Below, in pieces: positions 1 through 10,385 of a stretch of 64,000 bases of DNA; position 1 is the first letter of the stretch; every line of letters starts with the position of its first letter. Below the pieces are notes generated by a model. That model was given only the letters and a program-made list of their open reading frames with translations. It made no database searches and was not told the origin of the DNA. The translations under genes and the position numbers were made by a program. The DNA is from Leptidea sinapis (lineage: Eukaryota; Arthropoda; Insecta; Lepidoptera; Pieridae), in contig NC_066311.1 of NCBI RefSeq assembly GCF_905404315.1, positions 4,092,001-4,156,000 of the forward strand, written 5' to 3'.

Positions 1-499
1 CGTTGTTATTATTTTTTTGCCGCCGTACATCACCCCGTCACACGTCATATCACACCGTTTGCCCCTCTTTTATAAAAAAAATTGTGGAATTTTCTCTTAA
101 ATAACAGTTGATATAATTATACCAATCCTCAATACATCATTTCTATGTTGATATAATTTTCCAGCAGCTCTTTGCCTACAAGCTAGCTCATACCGCGTGT
201 TTACCCCTGAATCGTGATCCTCATGACTGATTTGTCACGTGGCGGCATACTAATGGTCTTAAACGAACGCTATCGCTGACCGTGACTCGTGAATTCCTTA
301 ACACTTTTTGTTAAAGCCTTTTGATGTGATTCTATGCTAAGTTTAACTGTCGGGTATTACGATGACACGTGATATTATTTATGTCAACGGACCAGCCCGG
401 GTTCACTTGATTGTAGCAATTCACCCGTATCCATTTACGATATTGCGCTATTATTTTATAACTAATTTAATTCAACAAACAATGTTGTCTGTGTAAGTA
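1..499. other. unassigned AT-rich DNA
   Basis: No gene, RNA or repeat family is recognised here. A slightly GC-richer patch lies around 190-290 but has no long open frame. Confidence 0.5.
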
Positions 500-775
500 C
501 AGAGGCGCATTCTTAAGTTCTTCGGACATGACTACCGGCGCGAGAGTGAGTCCATTGAGTGCCTTGTCGTGTCGGCCACCTGAGGGTTTCGCCCATGCGA
601 TGGACCGACCAAATTAAGTCTGCTGTGGGTGGTCTATTGAACGAGTGTACCAGACTGTCGGCCAGCAGGGAAAAGTGACAAATGCTCGTGGGGTGTATCA
701 CATCTGCCCCAAAAGATTTCACTTCGTGGTGACCACAACCGCTCTGCAAAGAGTGTAACGTAGAAGACACAGAAA
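500..775 (+). pseudogene. LINE reverse-transcriptase ORF, C-terminal remnant (RTE-like)
   Basis: Plus-strand translation gives RILKFFGHDYRRE from about 508. After a stop and a frameshift it gives RWTDQIKSAVGGLLNECTRL from about 590, then further pieces with in-frame stops. This is the usual tail of an RTE-like LINE polyprotein: an 'R(I/M)L(K/R)(F/Y)FGH' segment followed by 'RW(T/R)D.I'. The same family occurs on the minus strand at 54.5-55.0 kb. Only the last ~90 residues survive and the frame is broken, so it is dead. The minus-strand ORF that covers it is a shadow. Confidence 0.72.
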
Positions 776-1310
776 AGAAAGAAACAATGTTTACCTTTAT
801 AGGTTTTATTACTTCACTGTTCGTCCGTCCGTTTGTCTATCTGTCAGTGGACTGTATGTTATAAGCCGTAAGAGATAGAGAGCTGAAAATTTTACAGAGT
901 GTGAATTACTATTGCTGCTTCTAAATTGGCTAGTATATACTATAATGGGAAGTCACGCAACAGAAATAATAATGTTGATTTTACAAAAGTATTACAATAG
1001 TAAGGAACTTTCTTATGGATTCGAGGATCAACTAGATATTCGTTTTACATAATATTATTAAAGTCAAAGTATTGACTTGAAGACTGAAGAATAATAATTT
1101 AGTAGACATCACTCCTTTCATTTAGTGAAATAAATAAATTGCTACCGGTGACGTAATCCGAGTGGACGATATAAGTAGCAAAAATACAAAAATGCAAATA
1201 TTGCTGTGCGAAAAATCTTATTTCCAAAACGCAAAATATGCACATAGTTTGGGTCCTCGTCTTCAAGGAAAATCAGATGGTGATGTCTTCGATATATTTT
1301 TAATTCTCGC
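776..1310. other. unassigned; short oligo-pyrimidine 'gtccgtccgtttgtctat' tract
   Basis: Around 820-900 the text resembles the 'gtctgtctgt' segment of an insect interspersed repeat also seen near 38.98 kb. The rest is unassigned AT-rich sequence. Confidence 0.35.
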
Positions 1311-1314
1311 CTTC

Positions 1315-1620
1315 ATCATCATTTCAGCCGGAAGACGTCCACTGCTGGACAAAGGCCTCCTCCAAAGATCGCCATGACGATCGGTCCTGCGCTGCCATAT
1401 CCAACCTATTCTGGCGATCTTGGCTAGATCATTGGTAATTCTTGTGGGCCAACCAACACTGCACCGGTACCGGAAGACCGGTACGTGGTCGCCATTCGAG
1501 TACTTATCTGCCCCAACGGTACTTTACTGTCCGTCGTCCTATGTGTCCTGCCTACTGCAATTCTCGCATTGTCCTAATACAATCAGCTTTCCATACCACT
1601 CGCCATGAGATGAAAAGCAA
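1315..1620 (-). mobile_element. LINE 3' end, 'QQWTSSG' family
   Basis: Read on the minus strand, this is the C-terminus of a LINE ORF ending near an AFVQQWTSSG-like peptide, followed by a 'gatgatgatga' run at the very 3' end (plus strand: tcatcatcat at 1315). It is one of six copies in the window (also 2500, 6745, 25915, 53925 and 59890). The key segment around the '(T)RWTDDLVK.AG..WM' motif is recognisable but interrupted by stops. It is 5'-truncated, like every other copy. Confidence 0.72.
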
Positions 1621-1739
1621 TCATTGCATTTCTTTTAGGTTATTATTCAACTGGGGAAGGCTAGGCTGGGATAGGGGAAATTTTACTGTCCATACTTACA
1701 GACAGCTAAAACTGACTTAATGTATCCCTTCGAAGCAAC

Positions 1740-1900
1740 AATTTTAGTAATTAGCTGTATGCATTCCCGTTTCGATACCAACATGCATACATAAGAACCG
1801 CATAAGCTTTCACCTCCATAGATGAATACGCATCTGTAAGTCCTAGCATTTGCAAATGTCTGTCCATTTCTGTAATATTAAAAAAAGTGAAAGGGGAACT
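1740..1900 (-). other. coding-like segment with a splice-acceptor-like start; unrecognised protein
   Basis: On the minus strand a pyrimidine tract followed by 'aatattacag' (plus 1870-1885) precedes an open stretch. It reads EMDRHLQMLGLTDAYSSMEV and continues KAYAVLMYACWYRNGNAYS before a stop at about 1754. The amino-acid composition looks like real protein and no family was recognised. A second coding-like block lies just upstream on the same strand (1957-2169), about 75 bp away, so the gap could be a short intron. It may be a decayed gene or a transposase fragment. Confidence 0.35.
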
Positions 1901-1956
1901 TTTTACAATATAATCTTCAAGTCAATATTATGGGCATAATATAACGCTACTAACAC

Positions 1957-2169
1957 TTAAACGTATCGAGAAAAAACTTGTCCCAGCAACTTGACATTTA
2001 CCAAAAGGTCCTGCACAATTGTAGATATGCCTGGTTGTGGCCAATTATTATCTGCCTCTTGTAGAGCATGCACTATAGGGTCAAATGTTACTATTTCTAT
2101 ATATATGTGTTGGATACGGCCTGTTTTAAATGCAGATACAAGTATGGCAATATTTCTTTTAGAAAAATC
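1957..2169 (-). other. unrecognised open reading frame fragment (70 codons, no ATG)
   Basis: The minus strand is open from a stop at about 2170 to TAA at 1957-1959. The frame contains AILVSAFKTGRIQHIYIEIV and then TFDPIVHALQEADNNWPQPG, followed by ISTIVQDLLVNVKLLGQ. The residue mix (balanced hydrophobic and charged, W, P and G) is unlike random AT-rich translation. A neighbouring frame upstream (VTPPPVEHERLPIYEHKIF, about 2160-2215) also looks coding, so a frameshift or intron may separate them. I do not recognise a family. Host exon, pseudogene and TE gene are all possible. Confidence 0.4.
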
Positions 2170-2229
2170 TTATGTTCATAGATGGGTAACCTCTCGTGTT
2201 CCACTGGCGGTGGGGTAACATCAAGGACG

Positions 2230-2495
2230 GCTGTATGATTGCTCAAAAGATCGAATTAATTTTTTAATTATTCTTCCTTACACCTAATAGTTTTAACGAG
2301 ATTTTTCAGGTTCAAGTAAGTCAGGTTTGGTTCTGCAGAAACTAGTTAAGCCTAAAAGATAATTGGGACAAACTAGATTATACTGGAATAAACAAGTGAA
2401 TCCTGACACGAGTAAAATAAGCTGGTTCGACCAGAAATCCGATTTATAGTAAGACAATTTAGTTTTTCTTGAGGTCAGATTTAGACTATGATACA
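2230..2495. other. unassigned
   Basis: AT-rich sequence between the coding-like block and the next LINE tail; nothing recognised. Confidence 0.4.
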
Positions 2496-2499
2496 CTGG

Positions 2500-2825
2500 A
2501 AAATGAAAATGGAGACGGCTTTGTTCGGAGTTTCCTTGCGAAATCGAATCAGAAATGAGGATCACCTCAGTAGGAGAACCAAAGTCACCGACATAGGCCA
2601 GTTGATTGCGAAACTGAAGTTGCAGTGGGCAGGGTAAACAGTGGCGACTACGTACCGGAAGATGAAATGTTGGTAGGCTCCCCACATGATGGACCGATGA
2701 CCTGGTCAAGATAGCCGGAACAGGTTGGATAAAGGCAGCGCAGGACCGACCGTCATGGACATCTTTGGGGGAAGACTTTGACCAGCAGTGGAAGTCTTCC
2801 TACTGAAATGATGATGCTGATGAAA
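2500..2825 (+). mobile_element. LINE 3' end, 'QQWTSSG' family
   Basis: Plus-strand copy of the family at 1315-1620. It runs from a segment matching the 59.9-kb copy ('gggaatttccctgcgagatcgc' region in that copy) to the tail 'actgaaatgatgatgctgatga'-like end at 2825. Frameshifts and stops make it non-coding. The antisense ORF that spans it is a shadow. Confidence 0.7.
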
Positions 2826-3624
2826 TCCATTGCTTATATAAAATGTTATAAATGATCTCTAGTGTTAACTCCGCTATGAATCACTTCGACACGATAGTGG
2901 GTTCCATGTTGATGCCTTAAGACCTTTTTTACATGCTTTTCATTAGCTTCACCTGTATGTATGTTTGTTTGTAACCGGTTCATTTGGGCGTGATTTTGAC
3001 CCACTTTAAACGGCCAGATTTCGTTCAAACTTCGTAGATTTATCGAGGACCGATGACTCAATTAAAAAAATATTTTGTAAATTGAAAAATTTAATAATTT
3101 TAATAAGATGTTCGTTAATTCATATAATTTTCATCTATCGACTCTAAGTTAGGAATTGATGTTCATTTTAAATTTCAACCAATGATTTCAACCATTATAT
3201 TTAACCGATTTATCTAATATTAGGAAATATTCGAATAATAGTTTAAATAACTTAAAAAACACGATTTTATAAATAAACCAAACTAAAACGTAGGAAATAT
3301 TTTGTATTTTTCTTTGCGTTAAAGAGCATTGCTGTCGCGTAAATTGATCTACAAGGGAACGCTTTCCCTAGAAGTACTTATCCTTTGTTTTTTTTGCTAG
3401 TAATTAATTCAATACGAATATTTTCACAATTTCACCTTGAAACAGTAAATATCCTGTTAGGTACGCGTGTAAGGCAACGACTGCAGGTGATAAGTTTTTG
3501 TGCGTCTTTTCAAGTTTAATTTATGTTAATCTAGTCTGTGTTCAATGAATGTTCATATCATGTATCAATTGATCGCTTATTCTCACATCGCTTTATTGAT
3601 TTAATAAGATATAATGATATATAA
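2826..3624. other. unassigned AT-rich DNA
   Basis: No element boundaries are seen. 3060-3330 is extremely AT-rich with short oligo-A/T runs. Confidence 0.45.
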
Positions 3625-3920
3625 TGATGGAGCCTACGAGTGGGAGGCTCCTTTGCACAGAATGCCGGCTAGATTATGTGTACCACAACGGTGCCTATTT
3701 CTGTCGTCAAGCAGTAATGTGTATGCATTACTGTGTTTCGGTCTGAAGGGCGCCGTAGCAAGTGAGAGTTACTGGGCAAATGAGACTTGACATCTTATGT
3801 CTCAAGGTGACGAGCGCAGTTGTAGTGCCGCTCAGAATTTTTGGGTTGTTCAATATCTTGAGCGGCACTGCATTGTAATGGGCGCTGAACGTCCTGCCCG
3901 TCTCGATTCCTTACCTTTTA
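3625..3920 (+). mobile_element. GCCGG/CGTCC interspersed repeat, near full length
   Basis: This is the first of about 13 copies of a ~300-bp repeat. The consensus starts 'gtgggaggctcctttgcac', continues 'ggatgccggctagattat', passes 'agcagtaatgtgtaagcat', and ends 'gtcctgctcgtctcgtccc' followed by 'ttattttcataaaaa'. The A-rich end and constant 3' terminus with variable 5' truncation indicate retrotransposition. It may be a SINE or the 3' UTR of a LINE. This copy lacks the A-tail and its 3' end has drifted. Confidence 0.75.
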
Positions 3921-4138
3921 GCTCCATTGGTCTGTAGATTTCCTTTACAATTAATGGAAAATCGTAATAACTGTAATCTGAGCTTAACTCGGATTTTATT
4001 TACAAATAAAATATATAAATTTTATGTTACAGGAAGCTAGAATTAATAAATTTGTTAATATCAAGACAGTCTCTATCGTTTATGGGGATTAAAATAAAAT
4101 AAAAAGCCTTTTATTTCTGAGACGAGGATTAATTAAAC
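3921..4138. other. unassigned; minor 'aataaaataaaaag' tract
   Basis: AT-rich spacer. 4090-4120 resembles the A-rich tail seen at the 3' end of the 10.9-kb LINE, but is too short to assign. Confidence 0.3.
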
Positions 4139-4470
4139 TTAAATATAAGATTTTTTTATGGAATAGGAGGACAAACGAGCGTCACGAGGGCCACCTGGTG
4201 TTAAGTGATCACCGCCGCCCACATTCTTTTGCAACATCAGAGGAATCACAAGAGCGTTGCCGGCCTTTAAGGAAGGTGTACGCGCTATGTCGTATCGTCC
4301 CGGAAACACCGCACAAGGAAGCTCATTCCACAGCTTAGTAGTACGAGGAAAAAAGCTCCTTGAAAACCGCACTGTGGAGGACCGCCACACATCCAGATGA
4401 TAGATGATATCCTAATTTGTGGCGTGTCGTGCGAAGGTGGAATTGGAATGGAATCGTTGAATGATTAAAA
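4139..4470 (-). mobile_element. LINE (Jockey/CR1-like) 3' end, 'LWNELP' family
   Basis: The minus-strand translation contains SFFPRTTKLWNELPCAVFPG and GRYD.ARTPSLKAGNALVIPL-like text. This is the C-terminal tail of a reverse-transcriptase ORF that recurs about 13 times in the window. The longest copy (43.88-44.34 kb) extends upstream into a 'R(R)DVSLHCVSSTEF' block and the 50.19-kb copy supplies 'ALYKAQVRPHMEYCSHLWS', so together they show the known order of such an RT C-terminus. The family's 3' end is 'gaggacaaacgagcgtacgg' in the antisense, next to an A-rich end. This copy is a 5'-truncated remnant. Confidence 0.78.
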
Positions 4471-4654
4471 GTAAACTAAATTAAAAAGAACAGTTCAAAA
4501 GTAACTTCTCCTTATATAGAATTTAGACTTCTGTAAACTTAGTAAAAGTACTGTATAGTTTAGACTTCAGTATGTAGACTTATTTTAAGTACTTTAGTAG
4601 GTATTACAAGAATGAAGTACATTTTAAGTGGAGTTTTTTTGAGGCAAAATAAAC

Positions 4655-4825
4655 TATTGTATTACAGAACCCTCAGCTCGGTGTGCCTTTTAGCGCAGGC
4701 CTCACCCAACTGTCTCCACTTAGCTTTATTCTTCGGAACCTTTGTCCAATATAGCCTTTAAGTCAGACATTTAACGTCGTCCCATCGTATCTTTGGTCTT
4801 GCCTTCTAGTTCCGTTTTCGAGATT
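4655..4825 (-). pseudogene. LINE ORF C-terminal fragment
   Basis: On the minus strand the frames read RPKIRWDDVK and then KAKWRQLGEACAKRHTELR with a stop and frameshift between them. 'RP..RW.DD..' followed by 'W..LGEA.' is the standard last ~50 residues of RTE-like LINE polyproteins. It is a short, dead fragment. Confidence 0.6.
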
Positions 4826-5325
4826 AGAGTGTGCAAACAAATCGACAATCAGAGCTTAACATTTAATTATATGTGTTCTATACATACATTCTACAGACTT
4901 TTAACGCTGGAATGATAACTTACGGACATCGTATCATATACGAATACCCTTATCGACTGGGGTTATATGATATTGAGTCCTGATCGTCAAGAGTTCTATG
5001 TTATTGGTAACCGAATCATCGCAATATATCGGGAGCAATTTAACTTAAATCGCATCGTTCGGCCATTATTTCCACGCGATAACAACAATTATTTCCAGTT
5101 CAAATAGATTTTAACTTTATCAGATATTCAGTTACCTAATACGAGAGTTTCTTACATTACTTCAGAGTTTCGTACAAAACCTGTTTTAAATAGAGATTTG
5201 ATGAATCCCGTTAAGCTTATACCAGAAATTGGCTACTTTACGCATTTTTCTTTCGAGTGCAAATTTTCTTAAATTCACTATTTCTCTAGGTAGGATTTCT
5301 AATACCTATGTTTAAATTATTTTTA
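4826..5325. other. unassigned
   Basis: Ordinary AT-rich sequence with no recognised repeat. Confidence 0.45.
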
Positions 5326-5328
5326 TTT

Positions 5329-5945
5329 TAACTGACTTCAAAAAAGGAAGAGGTTCTCAATTCGTCGTTTTTTTTTATGTTTGTTACCTCAGAACTTTCG
5401 ACTGCGTGAACCGAATTTGATAATTCTTTTTTTATTTAATTTGGTCCAGATCTGACTATGGCATCCATGAGAAAACCATACAATTCTTAAATTTGCTATA
5501 TATACGTTTAGCAAAGTGGATGATAAATGTACGAATAACTCAATATCGCGCCGACCGATTTCGATGATTCTTTTTTTAATGGAAAGGATATACTTTAAGG
5601 AAAGTTTGGTGAGAGTTTGACTAACCAAACTATAACTAAATAGAACCTAAGTTCTGATTACGGAATCCATGACAAAGTAACGGAACTCTTCAATTCTTAG
5701 GAGCAAATTAACGATACTTGGCTGAATCTTTTTTATGGTATCCGGATATTTAAGTCATCTATCATAACAAAGTCATATGGCCAAGTAATTGTCGTAGTCT
5801 TATATGATACGATTCCAGAATGCCAATAATCGTAACTAGAATTAGATTAATTAATAGATTGTATAAAATTACGCAATTATTTTTATACTTTTTAGTGCAA
5901 TATCCATTGTTTTGAAATAGTGTTTTTGAAGTCGGTTGTTTTTTT
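5329..5945. mobile_element. AACCGACTTC-terminated inverted-repeat element, ~615 bp
   Basis: The left end reads 'taactgacttcaaaaaagg' and the right end 'tttttgaagtcggtt', which are inverse complements apart from one or two bases. The inside contains two related blocks of 'aattctttttttat' next to 'ttcgatgattc'. Parts of the same repeat family occur at 7130-7910, 36945-37270 and 41560-41630. It has no ORF and is likely a non-autonomous DNA element. Confidence 0.6.
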
Positions 5946-5964
5946 ACGCCTAAACATATTTTTT

Positions 5965-6098
5965 TTGATGAAAAGAAACTCGCTGAGTTTGTTGCGCCCG
6001 TTCTTCTCAGATCATAAGCATACCTTTTCGAAAAGGTTTATGACTCCTTATAAGTGATATAATATTCTATTTTGAATAAAAATATTTGAATTTGAAGA
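5965..6098 (+). mobile_element. LINE 3' UTR tail, 'GRVSKSFV' Jockey-like family
   Basis: The sequence ends 'gaataaaaatatttgaattt', the constant 3' end of the family that also occurs at 20757, 26855, 37495, 49190, 53060 and 56905. It includes the diagnostic 'ctgagtttgttgcgcccgtt'. Only the untranslated tail is present. Confidence 0.7.
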
Positions 6099-6166
6099 GA
6101 AATTAAGAGTTTGTATTGATGTAGGGTAACGGACACGAAAGAAATGAATTTATCTAAAAACTAGCT

Positions 6167-6490
6167 GACCCAGCAAACGTTGTATTGCCGATACTAAAAT
6201 CGCGATACAAAAGTAACTGTTGATCGTAGATGGGTGAAAATTTGAAGATGTATTTATTTTTTAATGCTGACTCATAATCAAACAAATTAAAAAAACTGTC
6301 AAAAAAATAAAAAAATAAATGTGTGGACCATCGCTAGGGATCCCATCATCGTTAGGGAGATAAAAAATAGATGTTGTCCGACTCTCAGACCTACCCCATA
6401 TGCACTCAAAATTTAATGAGAATCGGTCAAGCCGTTTCGGAGGAGTTCAAAGTTTAACACCATGACACGAGAATTTTATATATTAGATAG
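6167..6490 (+). mobile_element. AGCTGACCC family A element
   Basis: It starts 'actagctgacccagcaaacg' and ends near 'gagaattttatatattagat'. The inside has 'atcgtagatgggtgaaaatt' and 'gtcaagccgtttcggaggag'. Other copies are at 29965 (-), 34855 (-), 46675 (+) and partial ones at 29578 and 18470. It has no coding capacity. The class is uncertain; the constant end word suggests a non-autonomous element spread from one side. Confidence 0.65.
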
Positions 6491-6744
6491 TAATATTTAG
6501 GGCAGGAACAGTCCAGTTACGTCATATACAGTGAAGTTTGATCATAGACATGTTAAACGCAAAGATTAATAGAACGTAACTTTCACCAACAAACAAAGAA
6601 TGTTATTATACCCATAAGGCGCTATGACTCACATGGCAACGCCCACAATGCTTGAGAGATGTATAGTCGTGATATATTTAGAATCATAATATTGTCGACG
6701 TTTTTATTTGAGACTAGAACACAAAAACCCACACTTAGGGTACA
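6491..6744. other. unassigned
   Basis: Short spacer; nothing recognised. Confidence 0.3.
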
Positions 6745-6965
6745 TCATCATCATTATCAGCCGGAAGACATCCACTGCTGGACAAAGATCTTCTCGACAT
6801 TCGGTCCTGCGCTGCCCTCATCCAACGTATTCAGGCGATCTTGACCATATGGTCGGTCATTCTTGTGGGAGCTTACTAATACTGCGTCTTCCGGTACGTG
6901 GTCACCAATCGAGGACTTTACTGCCAGCCACCAGCCATCGTTCCCGTCGCATATATATGAGCAAA
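6745..6965 (-). mobile_element. LINE 3' end, 'QQWTSSG' family (short copy)
   Basis: Minus-strand translation ends NVEKIFVQQWMSSG, matching the family terminus, with 'gatgatgatgta'-type tail at 6745. It is heavily truncated and frameshifted. Confidence 0.72.
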
Positions 6966-7129
6966 GGAGACGACACGACATACGAGGTACTTAGTTGGCT
7001 TGAGATTGATTAAAGCCAGCTTGCAGAAAATAGCTAAGCATATTGACTAGTACAAGTTTTATAATTTGGAAGATTACAAAATCAAAAAAAATTACGAAAA
7101 GCAACTGACTTAGAAAAAAAATTATCAAT

Positions 7130-7910
7130 AACATTTTAATATGCACTAAAAAGTAAAAGACTAATTTCTACAACTTAATAATCAACTTAGTTTTAGAGTA
7201 GAATAAAATAAAGGTATAGACTACCTGAAAGTCAATCAAATTATTACTACAATATAATGTAGTAACAATTATTGTTATTTTGGAATCGGTGTCCTCCCGC
7301 CGCGGCCCCGCTTCGCCTCTCGCCTCGGCACGTCGCGCGTGCCACACAAGCACATCCCACCTATAACTATGATTGTAGTTACAAACTTACCTTGGCGAAC
7401 ATTTTTTATTATTGAATAGGAGGACAAACGAGCGTACGGGTCACCTGGTGTTAAGTGATCACCGCCGCCCACATTCTCTTGCAACACCAGAGGAATCACA
7501 AGAGCGTTGCCGGCCTTTAAGGAAGGTGTACGCGCTTTTTTTGAAGGTACATTGACTCCAAAAGTATGAATAATGTAACTACCACAGGTAAAAGACATTT
7601 AAAATGTTCTGAAATCATTCATCATAATCTAACCAAACTCTCACCTAAATAACGTTGATGTATATCCTTTCCAATAAAAAAAGAATCATCGAAATCGGTG
7701 GGTGCGATATTGAGTTACTCGTCCATTTGTAGCGGTTTTCTCATGGATGCTATTGTCAGATATGGTACCACATGGGAAACACCAGCATTCAAATAAAAAA
7801 AGAATCACCAAAATCGTTTCTCCCATTGGAAAGTTCTGAGGTAACAACATAAAAAATTTAATACCATCCATCTTCATATCATCGTTCATCTTTTTTGAAG
7901 TCGGTTAAAA
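7130..7910. mobile_element. AACCGACTTC repeat, interrupted by a LINE tail
   Basis: 7130-7400 matches 36945-37100 ('gaatcggtgtcctcccgccg' against 'gaatctgtgtactccggctg', both followed by 'cggccccgct'). 7760-7910 matches 37140-37270, ending 'tttttgaagtcggtt'. Between them sits a minus-strand LWNELP-family LINE tail (7410-7552). The simplest reading is a LINE insertion into an older element, plus some rearrangement at 7555-7760. Confidence 0.6.
7410..7552 (-). mobile_element. LINE (Jockey/CR1-like) 3' end, 'LWNELP' family, short
   Basis: It contains 'ggaggacaaacgagcgtacg', 'gtgttaagtgatcaccgcc' and 'gcgttgccggcctttaagg', the last ~140 bp of the family, and stops at the 'gaaggtac' boundary. It is nested in the AACCGACTTC repeat. 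Confidence 0.75.
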
Positions 7911-8584
7911 ATACTTCAACCGAAACTTCACACAAGTAATGAATGATTGAAAAGATTATCTGAATCAACTCAAGTATTTTACGGTCATATACAAAAGCTT
8001 TAATACATGGCTGTGGGCATGAAACAAGAACTCACTGTCAACGATAAATTTGATTTAAAAATCAACGGATGGCTTCGAGCGGTTGAGGCCTGCTTTCGTG
8101 ATTTTGTTAATAACGGTTTGTTTTTGATGGATTATACGTAATGGTGAAGTTATACTCAATAACGTTTTTGGGATCAACCGGGCTTCGAATTTATTTTAAA
8201 GTGAAACTTTTATTACATCGCCTCAAACTTTTTCGCCCATCTATCGCACGTCGTGGAGTACCGCGGCCGATTTTAGTAGGGGTGAATTTATATTATTAAT
8301 TTCAACTACTGCTTTCAAGTCGGTTTGGCCGCACGCCGCGCCGGCAGAAGTGAAAACTTGAACATTAACGTTGTGCATTTTTGAATATTTTTAAATGGTT
8401 AGGGAATAAATTCACACGAACTGCTTTATTTATCAATATAAAAGTACTAGCATTTATATTCATTTATTGCGCTATCGTACACAAACATACAAATATATTG
8501 CATAAATATTTAACACTTCAAAACTAATACATATAAAAAGTTTATCTCCCAGAATAAGCAACTTTCACCAATTATAAACTGTAA
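7911..8584. other. unassigned; GC-richer patch at 8225-8345
   Basis: The patch includes 'cgtcgtggagtaccgcggcc'. No open frame or repeat partner was found within the window. Confidence 0.35.
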
Positions 8585-8587
8585 AGA

Positions 8588-8680
8588 TATTTCACGGCTG
8601 AGATTCGATCCCTCGACCTCGCGGTGTTTACTTCACAATCACAATGATTCAACCACTGGTCCAACGACCGAATGTTAAGT
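8588..8680 (-). mobile_element. possible tRNA-derived SINE head
   Basis: The minus strand reads 'ggaccagtggttgaatca' (A-box-like) and, about 40 nt later, 'gagggatcgaatctcagc' (B-box-like). Spacing fits a tRNA-type pol III promoter, but the arms do not fold cleanly. A degraded tRNA-headed SINE is the best guess. Confidence 0.35.
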
Positions 8681-8734
8681 TGAAATAATAATAATGATAA
8701 TGAAGCTTTATTTGATTCCATGCAAAAATAACAA

Positions 8735-9490
8735 TTGTTTAATATTACTCTAAGTTACTATCTCTATCTCTGGTTTTGTACGGACCCCTTTTGGGTAAAA
8801 GCCTCCTCCAAAGAACTCCATTTAGTTTCGGTTTTTGCAGTCTCTATCCAACTTTGCCCCGCCACCGCCACTATTTCATCTGTCCACCTACCACAAGGCC
8901 TGCCTCTCTTTCTAATGCCTCGAGGGCCGGACCATTTAATTATTCTGTGTGTACATCTGTCGTCAGAGTATCTGGCCACGTGCCCCGCCCACTTCCATTT
9001 TCTTTTGAGGGAGAAAGTAAGTGCATCGCTTATTTATGTTTTGCTTCGGATGTCTGCGTTTCTCACCCTGTCTTTAATTTTAAACCTAGACAACTTCTCT
9101 CCATTCTCCTTTGAGTAGTCTGTATTTTGTTTCTCGTTTTTAGATCGAACGTCCAGGTTTGGCAGCCATAGGTGAGGCATGGAAGAATTTCAGAGTCCAT
9201 AATTATTTTCTTGGTAGGCATCGGAAGCTGTGATTTGAATCTAAATTTGATCGCTATTCTTCTGTCTATTTCTTGGGCAACTCCTCCATTACTAAACGAG
9301 ATCTGTTTGCCAAGGTAGACGTATTTTTCTACATACTCGAGAGGAGTGTTATTTACTGAGATGGGTGTCTTGTGGTGGTTAGCTTTTGTTTTGTCTGGGT
9401 TCAGTTCTAAGCCAACTCTTATACTAGCATGGTGATAAGTTGAAATAGCCGACCTATAATTAGTTCGAAGTAGAAATCTTTCATCCATAA
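8735..9490 (-). pseudogene. LINE reverse-transcriptase ORF, C-terminal ~250 residues (RTE-like)
   Basis: From right to left on the minus strand it reads LELNPDKTKANHHKTPISV, then EYVEKYVYLGKQISF, LPCLTYGCQTWTFDLK and RRMERSCLGLKL. A second frame follows with IRKRGRPCGRWTDEIVAVAG and WSSLEEAFTQKGSVQNQR. This is the order of the thumb and C-terminal region of RTE-type reverse transcriptases. A frameshift near 9065 separates the two frames. The catalytic FADD region is absent (5' truncation at about 9490). The 10.95-kb copy is from the same clade. Confidence 0.85.
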
Positions 9491-9687
9491 CTTCAACGAC
9501 TGTTTTACAATTTTTCGATCAGGTCACGAGTCCTGACGCAAGTTTAATATTTTATACCCATCCCAAGTAAAGTGCTCAATGCCGCTAAAGAAATTCACAC
9601 TTCAAATATATTTTAATCAAAATATTTAAATATTGGTAGCAAACAACATTAATTTTTTATTTCATTTCAGAAAATAATGCATAATTT
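9491..9687. other. unassigned
   Basis: Spacer between the LINE and the next repeat; nothing recognised. Confidence 0.3.
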
Positions 9688-10110
9688 ATATATATATGTA
9701 TATAAATTAATTGCTGTTCGTTAGTCTCACTAAAACTCGAGAACGGCTGGACCGATTTGGCTAATTTTGGTCTTGAATTATTTATTGAAGTCCAGAGAAG
9801 GTTTAAAAGGTGAATAAATATGAAAATTCTCGGAATTAAATAAAAACAACAATTTTGTTTATCCTTTGATGTGTCCTCCGTCGTTCAGAAAATAAAATAG
9901 AAAGAATAGTTTAAAATGAATAAATAATTAGAATTTTTATATCTTTCCAACTTTCTCAGCAGGTAAAATATAAACTTAATTTTAGCTCAAATAAACATTT
10001 TATGAACGATAAATCTTAAGTTTGTCATAAGAAATAAATATTTTTATAAATACTACGTACTTTGTCATGCGTGTACGCGGACGAAGTCGCGGGTATCAAC
10101 TAGTATGATA
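9688..10110 (-). mobile_element. AGCTGACCC-type family C element with 'cggacgaagtcgcgggta' end
   Basis: It shares 'gttcgttagtctcactaaaa', 'cggctggaccgatttggcta' and 'tccagagaaggtttaaaagg' in inverse orientation with 22822-23178. Its right end, 'cgaagtcgcgggtatcaact', is a terminus widely seen in insect repeats. It is flanked by AT dinucleotide runs and non-coding. Confidence 0.6.
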
Positions 10111-10385
10111 TATATATGAATAAATAATGAAATATATAACTTAGACTTTTAAGTCACCATTCACCATTTACCACCAGTTCGGGAAAGGCGTAAAAGATGG
10201 AATAAGTGATATTAAGATTGTAATATACTGTTTGTACGTAGTCCTAAAAGTATAACATGACCAAATATCAAACTGTGTACAATTGGGTTGAAAATCTTGT
10301 TCAGGTCTGTCTTTTCCATTTTCATTTTAAATGATAACTTACCTATAACGATATATAGGCGCTTCTTTCAAAATTTCCATCATGC
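10111..10385. other. unassigned
   Basis: No recognised repeat; AT-rich. Confidence 0.3.

Noticed and set aside
513..770. 85-codon minus-strand ORF as a gene
   Set aside because: It is antisense to a recognisable LINE C-terminus on the plus strand.
2293..2709. 138-codon minus-strand ORF, the second longest in the window
   Set aside because: Its right half is antisense to a LINE 3' end (2500-2825) and the left half has no protein-like features.
8735..9118. 127-codon plus-strand ORF with hydrophobic residues
   Set aside because: Antisense to the RTE-like LINE on the minus strand; its hydrophobicity follows from the reverse complement of charged codons.
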